A stretch of DNA of 17,248 nt from Epsilonproteobacteria bacterium 4484_65 (GTDB lineage Bacteria > Campylobacterota > Campylobacteria > Campylobacterales > Sulfurovaceae): contig NATJ01000005.1 in the NCBI GenBank assembly GCA_002085305.1, forward strand, positions 1-17,248. The letters are read 5' to 3'. The notes beneath the pieces were generated by a model that saw only the letters and a program-made list of their open reading frames with translations, searched no databases and had not been told where the DNA came from. This document shows positions 6,177 through 14,881 of the stretch, in pieces (the stretch's first letter is position 1; each line of letters opens with the position of its first letter). The translations under genes and the position numbers were made by a program.

Positions 6177-6204
6177 GTTATAAAATAAGATACAATGGTA
6201 ACAA
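6177..6204 (-). promoter_or_regulatory. Candidate promoter of the nucleotidyltransferase gene
   Basis: Minus-strand TTGTTA (6204-6199) and TATAAC (6182-6177) are 16 bases apart. The predicted leader is about 33 bases. It overlaps the candidate promoter for the divergent DUF805-like gene. Confidence 0.45.
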
Positions 6205-6206
6205 TA

Positions 6207-6212
6207 TATAAT
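6207..6212 (+). promoter_or_regulatory. Candidate -10 of the DUF805-like/cupin operon
   Basis: A perfect TATAAT lies 22 bases before the ATG at 6235 and would give a leader of about 16 bases containing AAAGGA. No good -35 is visible. Confidence 0.4.
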
Positions 6213-6234
6213 CATACAATCAAAGGATAAAACT

Positions 6235-6747
6235 ATGCTAAAAACTTATTTCGGAGAATGGGGAACGGGTAAACTTCAGAGATTACCCTATCTTGGATAT
6301 CATCTGCTGTTGATGGTGCTCATTATGGTCATCATTATGGGTACTATTTTCGCTGTTGGAGCAGTTGAAAACTTTATGGGTGGTAACCTGGCTGAAACGC
6401 AAAAATTATTAATGGATAAGTTTGGTTTTATTGCTATTGCAGGTATTATGGTTCTCATATTTGCTGCTATGCTTGGCCAACTCAATATTTTAGGAAAACG
6501 TATCAGAGATATGGGTCTACCGGTATTGGGGACCATTTTGGGTATTATGTTTATCTCTTTGATACTTAATATTGTACTTCCTCCACAAGAAGTGGCTATC
6601 AGTGCTGCAGCTGTACAGACAGCCGATGGTTCAGCTGCAGCAGTTGCCACAACTGCAACTACTACCAATGTATTCGTACAGATCTTCGATATGATTGTAT
6701 TTCTATGTTTGGTTTTTATTCCAAGCAATACTTTCGGAAACAAATAA
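6235..6747 (+). CDS. DUF805-like inner-membrane protein
   Basis: A 170-residue protein with about four predicted membrane segments (roughly residues 21-43, 64-85, 96-116 and 146-163). It resembles the DUF805 family, small membrane proteins of unknown role: an N-terminal GKLQRLPYLGYHLL (compare R-x-x-YW in the family), LGKRIRDMGLPVLGTI at 86-101 in the place of the family's RRLHDxG motif, and a short C-terminal tail after the last helix. The loop between the last two helices (120-145) is a low-complexity Ala/Thr/Val stretch. AAAGGA sits before the ATG. The cupin gene begins 16 bases after its stop, so the two are probably co-transcribed. Confidence 0.75.
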   Translation: MLKTYFGEWGTGKLQRLPYLGYHLLLMVLIMVIIMGTIFAVGAVENFMGGNLAETQKLLMDKFGFIAIAGIMVLIFAAMLGQLNILGKRIRDMGLPVLGTILGIMFISLILNIVLPPQEVAISAAAVQTADGSAAAVATTATTTNVFVQIFDMIVFLCLVFIPSNTFGNK

Positions 6748-6763
6748 AAATAAAGGAAAACAT

Positions 6764-7105
6764 ATGCAAACAGCATCATTTTACAAAGATCTGGAATTTT
6801 CAGATGAAAGTGTGGTCATCAAACCCATGCTGGATAGTGATTTTGGTAAAGAGATCCGTATCGCTTTTCAAGATGGTCAGGTAATGAAGGAGCATAAAAC
6901 CAAGTTTCCTATTACAGTGATGACAATGAGAGGTTCCATTGAGTTTGGTGTCGGAGAAAAAACTGTCATTTTACATGAAGGTGATGTCATAGCTTTAGAA
7001 GGCAATGTCATGCATGAGCTTAAAGCCCTTGCAAAGTCTGTAGTACGCCTCAGCCTTCATAAAAGTGATACGATCGCCAGAGTAAAAGGTGTATTAAAAC
7101 TCTAA
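6764..7105 (+). CDS. Small single-domain cupin protein
   Basis: About 113 residues forming one cupin barrel. The first cupin motif region runs from GQVMKEHKTKFPITVMTMRG (residues 38-57), with H44 as the one clear metal-ligand candidate. The second is LHEGDVIALEGNVMHELKAL, with H84. Cupins of this size may bind a metal or small ligand; the substrate cannot be predicted. Because the usual HxH pair is reduced to one histidine, metal binding may be weak or absent. I chose the ATG at 6764, which follows AAAGGAAAA, over an earlier in-frame ATG at 6695 that would lie inside the DUF805-like gene. It ends before a strong hairpin. Confidence 0.85.
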   Translation: MQTASFYKDLEFSDESVVIKPMLDSDFGKEIRIAFQDGQVMKEHKTKFPITVMTMRGSIEFGVGEKTVILHEGDVIALEGNVMHELKALAKSVVRLSLHKSDTIARVKGVLKL

Positions 7106-7135
7106 CATCGTCACAGATAAGTGAAACTATCCTAC

Positions 7136-7168
7136 TTGGTTCCCATGTACACAATGGGAACTAATTTA
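7136..7168. terminator. Hairpin between the convergent cupin and accD genes
   Basis: TTGGTTCCCAT (7136-7146) and ATGGGAACTAA (7154-7164) form an 11-bp stem with one G-U pair and a 7-base loop, followed by TTTAAG on the plus strand. Placed between convergent genes, it is a likely bidirectional terminator, though the T tract is short. Confidence 0.6.
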
Positions 7169-7210
7169 AGTCTCTTTATCTATTAAAATCATAGATTATT
7201 TATGGAATAA

Positions 7211-8125
7211 CTACGCTTCTTCACTAAGTGTTTCAATATCTACTTTACTATCTGTTTTTCGTCTTTTAGGCACAGGTCTATTAAGAGCTGAAGCATCTTT
7301 ACTAAATAGTCTGAACAAATCAGCTAATGTCTGATGCATATCACCACGGTCTACTATCATATCGATAAGACCATGTTCAAGTAAGAACTCTGAACGCTGG
7401 AAACCTTCAGGAAGATCAACACCAACAGTTTGTTTGATAACCCTTTGACCTGCAAATCCGATGAGTGCATCCGGTTCAGCCATAATGATATCACCAAGCA
7501 TTGCAAATGATGCAGAAACACCACCCATCGTAGGATCTGTCAAGATAGAGATAAAAGGCAGACCTTTATGGTGCAATCTGTTAAGTGCTGCTGATGTTTT
7601 ACTCATCTGTAGTAGAGCATAGGTACTCTCTTGCATACGTGCACCACCAGAAGCAGACACGATAATGAATCCACACTCTTTTTCGATGGCTCTGTTGATA
7701 CCACGAACGATCTTCTCGCCCTCTACAGAACCTAAACTACCTCCCATAAAAGAGAAATCAAAGACTACAAGCTCTATATCTTGACCATCGATGGTACATG
7801 AACCGCTCATTACAGAAGATGTTTTACCTGTTTTGGCTTTTGCTTCTTCAAGACGTTTTTTATATGACTTTTTATCCGAAAACTTCAATGGATCAACAGG
7901 AGCAAGTGTTGTATCAAACTCAACAAAACTTCCTTCATCTGCAATCGTTGCAATTCTTTTTTCTGCAGAGATACGGAAATGATGGTTACATTTCGGACAT
8001 ACATTTTGTTTTGCTTCTACTTCTTTATAGTACATCAATGAAGTACATTTTGGACATTTTATCCACTGATTAGGCTGCTCTTCCTTTGTTTCTTTTAATA
8101 TATTATCAAAAAGACTTCCAAACAT
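7211..8125 (-). CDS. accD: Acetyl-CoA carboxylase carboxyltransferase subunit beta
   Basis: A 304-residue AccD of normal length. The N-terminal zinc ribbon has its four cysteines (C24, C27, C43, C46: two CPKC-type pairs). The crotonase-fold carboxyltransferase part shows FMGGSLGSVEGEK, SASGGARMQEST, TDPTMGGVSASFAMLGD and GFAGQRVI, all conserved blocks for acetyl-CoA binding and oxyanion holes. With AccA it transfers carboxyl from biotin on AccB to acetyl-CoA, giving malonyl-CoA for fatty-acid synthesis in the cytoplasm. AGGAG lies six bases before the ATG. It starts 14 bases after the stop of the inositol-monophosphatase-family gene and is the last gene of the minus-strand run. Confidence 0.97.
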   Translation of the reverse strand: MFGSLFDNILKETKEEQPNQWIKCPKCTSLMYYKEVEAKQNVCPKCNHHFRISAEKRIATIADEGSFVEFDTTLAPVDPLKFSDKKSYKKRLEEAKAKTGKTSSVMSGSCTIDGQDIELVVFDFSFMGGSLGSVEGEKIVRGINRAIEKECGFIIVSASGGARMQESTYALLQMSKTSAALNRLHHKGLPFISILTDPTMGGVSASFAMLGDIIMAEPDALIGFAGQRVIKQTVGVDLPEGFQRSEFLLEHGLIDMIVDRGDMHQTLADLFRLFSKDASALNRPVPKRRKTDSKVDIETLSEEA

Positions 8126-8139
8126 ATTTACTCCTACTA

Positions 8140-8865
8140 TTATCTATTTTTAATTAAAGTTTCTATTTTCTTAGCCATAGTTTTATCTTTGGATACTATA
8201 ACATAATCCGCCTCAACAATCACTTCAAGCCCCTCACAAAGTGCCAAACCTGCAGCGAAATCATAAATACGAAACTCTCCCATAAAGAGTACATAATTCA
8301 CAGACCTTGCATAGGCAAGTGAAAGCGCTATGGCCCCTGGTGCTCTAAACTTCAACTTCTCTTTACCCAGTGCTGCAACGAGATCAGGATTAGCATAGGC
8401 TTTTTCAAAAAGTCCTATTTCAGAATGGGGAACAGTATGGGGAGTATGAAAAGTATCTGAAAAAAGTTTCCCCTGTTGTACTTCAGTACTATCAGACTTC
8501 AGGAAAATATCTCCATTGACAAGGTTACACACTACAGCAGCATCTAAAATACCCTGAGCATTTACCTTTGCAACAGAAGTACCGTAAAAAGGGAAAAAAG
8601 AAAGTGCATTTGAAGAACCGTCAATGGGATCAATGATGATCTTTTCTTCACCAGAACCGATAACACCAGACTCTTCGGAGTCTATCTGACCAAAAGCACC
8701 TAAATGTTTAACAAATATCTCTTCAGCAAATAGATCAAGCCTGGAACTGACATCTCCACCTGCACCGACAACAGTCTTTTCAAACCAAGAGGCATCAAAG
8801 CCTTCTTTAATAGCTAAAGATATCTCTTCATTGGCTTTGATGCAGGCTTTAATAAAATCTGTCAT
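8140..8865 (-). CDS. Inositol monophosphatase family protein
   Basis: A 241-residue Mg-dependent phosphatase of the IMPase/FBPase/CysQ superfamily. The metal-binding motifs are present: IDSEESG at 61-67 (E64/E65), IIDPIDGSSN at 77-86 (D79, D82), and IYDFAAG at 200-206 in place of the usual WDxAAG (D202). The N-terminal GAGGDVSSRLD replaces the common KGxxDxVTxxD. Possible substrates are inositol phosphates, fructose-1,6-bisphosphate, 3'-phosphoadenosine 5'-phosphate or NADP(H); motif comparison does not decide between them. GGAG precedes the ATG by about ten bases. It lies between the gltBD genes, from which a repeat element separates it, and accD, with which it is probably co-transcribed. 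Confidence 0.88.
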   Translation of the reverse strand: MTDFIKACIKANEEISLAIKEGFDASWFEKTVVGAGGDVSSRLDLFAEEIFVKHLGAFGQIDSEESGVIGSGEEKIIIDPIDGSSNALSFFPFYGTSVAKVNAQGILDAAVVCNLVNGDIFLKSDSTEVQQGKLFSDTFHTPHTVPHSEIGLFEKAYANPDLVAALGKEKLKFRAPGAIALSLAYARSVNYVLFMGEFRIYDFAAGLALCEGLEVIVEADYVIVSKDKTMAKKIETLIKNR

Positions 8866-8886
8866 AAAATCATCTCCAAAAATACC

Positions 8887-8982
8887 GTAGGGGTGCCCCT
8901 TGTAGGTACCCTCTAAAAATGTAATACCTTAATATCCAAGTACATCCAACATCCCAAAGGTAACCACAAGGGTTACCCCTAC
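8887..8982. repeat. Nested inverted-repeat element (REP/MITE-like)
   Basis: Two 24-base arms face each other: GTAGGGGTGCCCCTTGTAGG plus TACC at 8887-8910, and the opposite-strand copy at 8959-8982. They match at 20 of 24 positions across a 48-base centre. Each arm is itself palindromic. On the minus strand the right arm reads GGTAACC-CTTGT-GGTTACC (7-bp stem), and the left arm pairs GGTGCC with GGTACC with one G-U. T7 next to the right arm could help minus-strand read-through or termination depending on folding. This looks like a short mobile-repeat family unit. Confidence 0.6.
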
Positions 8983-8988
8983 ATTTTT

Positions 8989-10371
8989 TTAAGCAGTAAA
9001 GCTTTTTACCATTGCTTTAGCCGCGTCACGTCCATCACGTACTGCAGTAACAACCAAGTCAGCACCACGATGGCAGTCACCACCGGCGTAGATACCCGGT
9101 TTAGTTGTCTGGTAATTCTCATCAACCAATACACCATCCCATTTATCTGTCTCAATGCCATTACTTGCAAAGAATGGATAGTCAATCGTATCAAATCCAA
9201 GTGCAAAGATAACCACATCAGCATCTACATTATAGTTGGATCCTGCTATCTCTTCTACACGTTGTCTACCTGAAGCATCAGGTTCACCAAGTTTTGTTTT
9301 TACCATCTCAACAGCGATCACATCACCGTTATCATTAGTCACAAGTGACTTAGGAGAGACATGAAATTCAAATTCAACACCCTCTTCTTTGGCATTGATA
9401 TACTCTTTTCTACTTCCCGGCATATTGTGAGCATCTCTTCTGTAAAGACATTTAACAGACTTTGCTTTTTCACGGAGTGAAGTACGTACACAGTCCATCG
9501 CAGTATCACCACCACCGATGACTACTACATTTTTCTCTTTTACTTCGATGTTTTCAGATCTTGGTTCATCAAAGATCTTCTTTTGGATATCCACAAGGAA
9601 CTCCATCGCTAAGTGAGCATTGGATGCATTTTCACCTGTAAGTCCGGATCTTCTACCTTTTACTGCACCTACACCGATGAAGACTGCATCAAAGTTTTCT
9701 GTGAGTTCTTCAAACGTTTTATCTTTACCTATCTCCACATTTTGATGGAACACTGCACCGGCTTCTTCAAGAAGTTTTACTCTTCTGGTGATGACATGTT
9801 TATCAAGTTTAAAGCCCGGGATACCATAAGTAAGAAGACCACCCGCTCTTGCCTGCTTGTCAAAGATCTCTACATCCACACCTTCTCTAAGTAAGAATGT
9901 AGCCGCAGAAAGACCCGCAGGGCCGGCACCGATAATAGCTACTTTTTTACCTATTTTGTCTTGGGAGAACTTAGGTTTAAGCCCTTTTTTAAAGCCCTCT
10001 TCATTGATAAATGTCTCTACTGAACCAATAGTGATAGCACCATGACCATCATTGAGTGTACAAGCACCTTCACAGAGTCTGTCATGTGGACAGATACGTC
10101 CCATCACTTCAGGGAAAGGAGACGTTTCATTTGAAAGGTCAAATGCAAATTCCAGGTCATTACTTGCTGTTGCCTTGAGCCAATGAGGAATGAGGTTATG
10201 TAGAGGACAACCATTATGACAGTATGGATCACCACACTGAATACATCTGTCTGATTGCTCGCTCCCTTTTTTAGGTTTAAACACTTCATAAATTTCATCG
10301 AAATCTTTAGTTCTCTCTACAACATCTCTTTTTTTAGCGTCTATTCTCTCTAAATCAAAAAATCTTAACAT
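8989..10371 (-). CDS. gltD: Glutamate synthase (NADPH-type) small subunit
   Basis: About 460 residues when started at the ATG at 10371 (MLRFFDLERID). This start leaves one base after the gltB stop and uses GGGAGA inside the end of gltB as its ribosome site; the longer reading from 10410 overlaps gltB and was not chosen. The N-terminal cysteines for 4Fe-4S clusters are present: RCIQCGDPYCHNGCP (C43, C46, C51, C55) and a second set in GRICPHDRLCEGACTL. A GAGPAG FAD-binding motif, a GGGDTA NAD(P)H-binding motif and a C-terminal YAGGD FAD motif follow. It passes electrons from NAD(P)H through FAD and Fe-S centres to GltB. Confidence 0.96.
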   Translation of the reverse strand: MLRFFDLERIDAKKRDVVERTKDFDEIYEVFKPKKGSEQSDRCIQCGDPYCHNGCPLHNLIPHWLKATASNDLEFAFDLSNETSPFPEVMGRICPHDRLCEGACTLNDGHGAITIGSVETFINEEGFKKGLKPKFSQDKIGKKVAIIGAGPAGLSAATFLLREGVDVEIFDKQARAGGLLTYGIPGFKLDKHVITRRVKLLEEAGAVFHQNVEIGKDKTFEELTENFDAVFIGVGAVKGRRSGLTGENASNAHLAMEFLVDIQKKIFDEPRSENIEVKEKNVVVIGGGDTAMDCVRTSLREKAKSVKCLYRRDAHNMPGSRKEYINAKEEGVEFEFHVSPKSLVTNDNGDVIAVEMVKTKLGEPDASGRQRVEEIAGSNYNVDADVVIFALGFDTIDYPFFASNGIETDKWDGVLVDENYQTTKPGIYAGGDCHRGADLVVTAVRDGRDAAKAMVKSFTA

Positions 10372-10372
10372 C

Positions 10373-13300
10373 TTATTCTCCCTCATCCATCTTAAAAGGT
10401 CCCTTCGCATCTTTTGGCCTTACAGTCCAAAAGTTTCGAATCTCCACTCTGAAGTTATCTAGTATCTCTTTAGCTCTGTGACTCTTTGTCTCTTTGTAGT
10501 AGTCTTTAAGAAGCTTTTTGAGGTAGTACCTTTCGATATCTGTATCTTCCGTATCGATACGTCTGGCCTCTACAAGTTCCTGGTTGACATTTTCTACAAA
10601 TTCATGCTCTGTATCATATACAAATGCAACACCACCTGTCATACCCGCACCAAAGTTCACCCCAGTCTTACCAAGGATCACTACAGCACCTCCTGTCATA
10701 TATTCACAAGGATGGTCTCCTGTACCTTCAACGATAGCAATCGCACCGGAGTTACGTACACCAAAACGTTCACCCACTTGACCATTGATATAAAGCTTAC
10801 CGCCTGTTGCACCATAGAGGCAGGTATTTCCACCCAGCGAGAAGTCAGAACCATTTTTATCTGCTGTGATAACAATACGTCCTCCGCTCATTCCTTTACC
10901 GATGTAGTCATTTCCTGCACCATTGATATGCATACTTACACCATTACTAAGGAAAGCTCCCAGTGATTGGCCTGTTGTACCTTCAAGCCTAAGATCTATC
11001 GTTCCATCAGGAAGCCCTTTGTCACCATAATACTTCGCGATCTCACCAGAGATACGTGTACCGAAACTTCTGTTCAGGTTAGATATCTTCTTTTCTAACA
11101 TGATAGGATCATTTGGATTTTTGATCGCAGGCATTAACTCTTTGAGTATCTCTTTTTCATATTCATTTTGATCATAAGGTTCATTTGACTCTACCTGACA
11201 AGTGTTGTCTCCATCTAATTTATAAAGAAGGTTTTCAAAAGAGAATTTTTTTGCAAACTCGTCATCTATTACTTCCAACAGATCATTTTTACCGATGATC
11301 TCTTCAAGTGATGTATACCCTAGAGAAGCCAAAATTTCACGTACATCTTCAGCAAGTAAGGTAAAGTAGTTGATCACTCTCTCTACTGAACCCTCATAAT
11401 GCTCTCTCAGTTTTTCTTCCTGTGTTGCGATACCTACGGAACATCTGTTCAAGTGACAGATACGAAGGATCTTACATCCGATGACTGTCAAGGCACCCGT
11501 ACCGAATGCATAAGATTCAGCACCAAAAATAGCCGCTTTAACAACATCCAGACCTGTTTTAAGACCACCATCTGTTTCAAGCTCTACCTGCCCTCTAAGA
11601 TCATTGGCTTTCAGTGCATTATGTGCTTCTATCAGTCCAAGCTCCCAAGGGTTACCTGCAAACTTGATAGACCCGATAGGTGCTGCTCCTGTACCACCGT
11701 CTGCACCGGAGATAATGATCTTATCTGCATAACATTTCGCTACACCCGCTGCGATCGTACCTACACCGGCAGTTGATACAAGCTTCACTGCAATTTTTGC
11801 TTCCGGGTTGATCTGTTTCAAGTCAAAGATAAGCTGAGCGAGATCTTCGATAGAGTAGATATCATGATGTGGTGGAGGTGAGATAAGTGTCACTCCCGGC
11901 ATCGTGTGTCTGAGTCTGGCGATCAACGGACTTACTTTATGCCCTGGAAGTTGACCACCCTCACCCGGTTTCGCACCTTGTGCTACTTTAATTTGAAGTT
12001 CTTCTGCTGAACGCAGGTACTGAGGTGTTACACCAAAACGTCCAGAAGCGATCTGTTTGATCTTAGAGTTTTTGATCGTACCAAATCGTACTGCATCTTC
12101 TCCACCCTCGCCTGAGTTTGAGCTACCACCGATAGTATTCATCGCTTCGGCAAGACATTCATGTGCTTCAGGAGAGATAGAACCTAAACTCATTGCTGCT
12201 GTTGAGAAACGTTTGAAGACTTCAGAGAGTGGCTCTACTTCATTTACTGAAATTGCTTTTCTATCACTTTTTAACGCAAAGAAGTCACGGATGAACTTTT
12301 TATCTCTACCGTCTACAAGTGTTTTAAGCTGCTCAAAGTCCTCTTTTTTACCAGATTTAGAGAGTGTATGGATCGCATGTACTGTTGCCGGAGAGTAGTC
12401 ATGGAACTCTGCACCATCCAAGTACTTATAGAATCCACCGATATTAAGTGGGAAGATACGATTTTGTGTCTCTCTCGCATAAGCATCCTCATGTGCTTTA
12501 GTGATACGTGCTTCAATATCTTCATAAGTCAAGCCTGAAAGGAATCCATGCGCTCCTGTAAAACACTCTGAAACGATCTCGTCACTCAAGCCAAGTACAT
12601 CAAAGAGTTTTGAGTTTCTATAACTTGAAATCGTTGCAATACCCATCTTTGACATGATCTTAAGAAGTCCTGCATTGATAGACTTACGTACTTTTTTAAG
12701 TATAGGTGCAAGATTTACTTTTTCATCTTTTCTGTGTTCTATCATCGCTACTGTTTTGTAAAGCATATAAGGGTAGATCGCAGCTACACCAAAAGCCAAC
12801 ATACATGCTGCCATATGAGAATCATACACTTCACCTGTAGCAGCAATAATACTCACCAGGTGACGTTCACCCTCTTCAAGCAGCGCCTGGTTTACACGTC
12901 CTACAACCATAAGCATAGGCATTACTTTTGTATTTGCATTTAAAGCTCTGTCATCTAAGATAACCGTTCTGATACCTTCATTTTTTACATCAGAGACAAT
13001 AGCTGTAACTAAAGTATTAAGTGATCCTTTGAGATCAGAGTTAAATGTTGTATCGTAACATCTTGCTTTATAGCATGCATCATATTTAGGATCTCTATCA
13101 TCCCCAAATGCCTTAAGCATTTCCAATTTCTCAAACGATAAAATAGGAGAGACGGTTTTAAGTCTTTTTGCATGCTCGGCATCATCTGTAAGAATGTTTC
13201 TGGTCTCACCAAATCCTGTATTGAGACTCATGACCACTTTTTCACGGATAGGATCTATCGGTGGGTTGGTTACCTGTGCAAATTTCTGTTTAAAGAAGTC

Positions 13301-14794
13301 AGAAAAGTTTCTTTGCTTCGTAGAGAATGCAGCCAACGGACTGTCGTCACCCATAGAAGCCGTTGCTTCTTTACCCTCTTTTACCATAGGTTCAAAGACT
13401 TGTTCTATGACTTCCAGTGTAATGTTAAAGAAACGTTGTCTTGCTTCCATCTCTGTTTTTTCAGGGATCTCAACATTTGAAAATGGATCATCCATATGCT
13501 CTTGAAGATAGACCATATGCTCATTGAGCCACTTATCATAAGGGTCAATGTTCTTAAGGTAGTTGTTCACATCATCATTCTTAAGTACTTTTCCATACTT
13601 CAAGTCTACACCCATCATCTCACCGGACTGCAGTCTTCCTCTCTCAAGTATCTCATCTTCCGGTGTTTCAAGTACACCATACTCAGAAGAGATAAGCAGT
13701 CTGTTGTCTTTTGTGATGATATATTTTGAAGGTCTCAGACCATTTCTATCCAATACACATCCAATGTAACGACCATCTGTCATACTTACAGCTGCCGGAC
13801 CATCCCATGGTTCAAAACAAGTACTTGCATATTCATAAAAAGCTCTTAATTGTGCATCCATATGTGGTGCATTTTGCCAAGGTGCAGGAAGGATAGATCT
13901 TGCAGCTTTAAAGAAGTCCATACCATTGATACGCAAGAACTCAAAGAAGTTGTCTAAACTTGCAGAGTCACTCATCTGTGACTGGATAATAGGTACAAGT
14001 TTTTTCATCTCCTCATCTGAGAATACATCACTTTCAAGTGCTTCCATTTTAGATGCTACATTAAATCGGTTGGCTGTAACAGAGTTGATCTCACCATTGT
14101 GGGCAATGGTTCTAAACGGTTGAGCGAGTCTCCACTCCGGAAGTGTGTTGGTAGAGAATCTTTGGTGGAAAAGACAGAATGAAATTTCAAAATCTTCGTT
14201 GGCAAGATCTTGATAGAACTCTTTGATGTGCGTTGGCATCACAAGTCCCTTGTATGACACTACAGAAGTAGAAAATGACGGAATATAAAAATCTCTGTCA
14301 TCCGAGATCTTCGCTTCTATCTCTTTACGTGAAAGGTATACAAGTGCATCAAATCTTCTTGCACCCATAAGTGAATATGGTGCTATAAAAACCTGTTTTA
14401 TCGTTGGGAGTGACACAAGTGCCTGCTCACCAAGTGCATCTGTATCTACAGGTACGGTACGCGTATAAATGACTTTAAGGTCATTGTTTTCACATACCTC
14501 TTTAATGACATCAAAATCTTTCTCATTTTTAGAAAAAACCATTGCTACAGCATAAACTTCAGGAAGTGTTATATCCTCTTTTTTTGCCACTTTTGCAAAA
14601 AACTTTCTAGGGATAGAAAGAAGAAGTCCAGAACCATCTCCTGTCTTTCCATCTGCTGCTACAGCCCCTCTGTGCATCATACGCGACAAAGATGTTACAG
14701 CATCTTCTATATTTCTATGTGAGGGCGTATTGTCAATGGAAGCAAGTAATCCAAATCCACAATTATCCTTAAACGAGGTAAATAAATCTCTCAT
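10373..14794 (-). CDS. gltB: Glutamate synthase large subunit
   Basis: A full-length 1473-residue GltB. An 11-residue propeptide precedes C12 (DNCGFGLL), the nucleophile of the class II amidotransferase domain that releases ammonia from glutamine. The central and FMN-binding barrel domains follow, with blocks such as SPEAHECLAEAMN, GGSSNSGEGGED and SGADGGTGAAPIGS. The 3Fe-4S ligands lie in CKILRICHLNRCSVGIATQ at about 1107-1125 (C1107, C1113, C1118); a serine stands where many members have proline. The C-terminal GXGXG beta-helix occupies roughly 1220-1430. With GltD it converts 2-oxoglutarate and glutamine to two glutamates. AAAGG lies about eight bases before the ATG. Confidence 0.98.
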   Translation of the reverse strand: MRDLFTSFKDNCGFGLLASIDNTPSHRNIEDAVTSLSRMMHRGAVAADGKTGDGSGLLLSIPRKFFAKVAKKEDITLPEVYAVAMVFSKNEKDFDVIKEVCENNDLKVIYTRTVPVDTDALGEQALVSLPTIKQVFIAPYSLMGARRFDALVYLSRKEIEAKISDDRDFYIPSFSTSVVSYKGLVMPTHIKEFYQDLANEDFEISFCLFHQRFSTNTLPEWRLAQPFRTIAHNGEINSVTANRFNVASKMEALESDVFSDEEMKKLVPIIQSQMSDSASLDNFFEFLRINGMDFFKAARSILPAPWQNAPHMDAQLRAFYEYASTCFEPWDGPAAVSMTDGRYIGCVLDRNGLRPSKYIITKDNRLLISSEYGVLETPEDEILERGRLQSGEMMGVDLKYGKVLKNDDVNNYLKNIDPYDKWLNEHMVYLQEHMDDPFSNVEIPEKTEMEARQRFFNITLEVIEQVFEPMVKEGKEATASMGDDSPLAAFSTKQRNFSDFFKQKFAQVTNPPIDPIREKVVMSLNTGFGETRNILTDDAEHAKRLKTVSPILSFEKLEMLKAFGDDRDPKYDACYKARCYDTTFNSDLKGSLNTLVTAIVSDVKNEGIRTVILDDRALNANTKVMPMLMVVGRVNQALLEEGERHLVSIIAATGEVYDSHMAACMLAFGVAAIYPYMLYKTVAMIEHRKDEKVNLAPILKKVRKSINAGLLKIMSKMGIATISSYRNSKLFDVLGLSDEIVSECFTGAHGFLSGLTYEDIEARITKAHEDAYARETQNRIFPLNIGGFYKYLDGAEFHDYSPATVHAIHTLSKSGKKEDFEQLKTLVDGRDKKFIRDFFALKSDRKAISVNEVEPLSEVFKRFSTAAMSLGSISPEAHECLAEAMNTIGGSSNSGEGGEDAVRFGTIKNSKIKQIASGRFGVTPQYLRSAEELQIKVAQGAKPGEGGQLPGHKVSPLIARLRHTMPGVTLISPPPHHDIYSIEDLAQLIFDLKQINPEAKIAVKLVSTAGVGTIAAGVAKCYADKIIISGADGGTGAAPIGSIKFAGNPWELGLIEAHNALKANDLRGQVELETDGGLKTGLDVVKAAIFGAESYAFGTGALTVIGCKILRICHLNRCSVGIATQEEKLREHYEGSVERVINYFTLLAEDVREILASLGYTSLEEIIGKNDLLEVIDDEFAKKFSFENLLYKLDGDNTCQVESNEPYDQNEYEKEILKELMPAIKNPNDPIMLEKKISNLNRSFGTRISGEIAKYYGDKGLPDGTIDLRLEGTTGQSLGAFLSNGVSMHINGAGNDYIGKGMSGGRIVITADKNGSDFSLGGNTCLYGATGGKLYINGQVGERFGVRNSGAIAIVEGTGDHPCEYMTGGAVVILGKTGVNFGAGMTGGVAFVYDTEHEFVENVNQELVEARRIDTEDTDIERYYLKKLLKDYYKETKSHRAKEILDNFRVEIRNFWTVRPKDAKGPFKMDEGE

Positions 14795-14835
14795 AAGCCA
14801 ACCTTTAATTTAATTTCGCTAGGGTTTCGTAAAAC

Positions 14836-14859
14836 GCCCTATAAATGAGGGCTATTATA
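14836..14859 (-). promoter_or_regulatory. Candidate gltB promoter with inverted repeat at the start site
   Basis: On the minus strand TATAAT (14859-14854) is followed directly by an inverted repeat with 5-bp arms, GCCCT/AGGGC (14836-14840 and 14848-14852, 7-base spacer), which would cover the transcription start. This could be an operator or a 5' hairpin. A plus-strand TATACT at 14856-14861 overlaps, so recO may be transcribed divergently from the same patch. Confidence 0.4.
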
Positions 14860-14881
14860 CTGAAAAGGTGGTTAAAAAAAG

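Noticed and set aside
6300..6779. 159-codon minus-strand frame opposite the DUF805-like gene
   Set aside because: It is antisense to a protein with clear membrane segments and a good ribosome site. Its Ala/Thr-rich content reflects the complementary low-complexity stretch.
6695..7105. Longer cupin start at 6695
   Set aside because: The extension lies inside the DUF805-like gene; AAAGGAAAA before the ATG at 6764 marks the real start.
8881..8985. CRISPR-like repeat
   Set aside because: There are only two copies, in opposite orientation, with no regular spacers; an inverted REP/MITE-like element explains it better.
8989..10410. Longer gltD start at 10410
   Set aside because: It would overlap the end of gltB by 38 bases and adds residues not typical of GltD. 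The ATG at 10371 has GGGAGA upstream and is one base after the gltB stop.
10478..14123. Many open frames on the plus strand opposite gltB and gltD
   Set aside because: They are shadows of long conserved coding sequence on the minus strand and show no ribosome sites or recognisable protein features.
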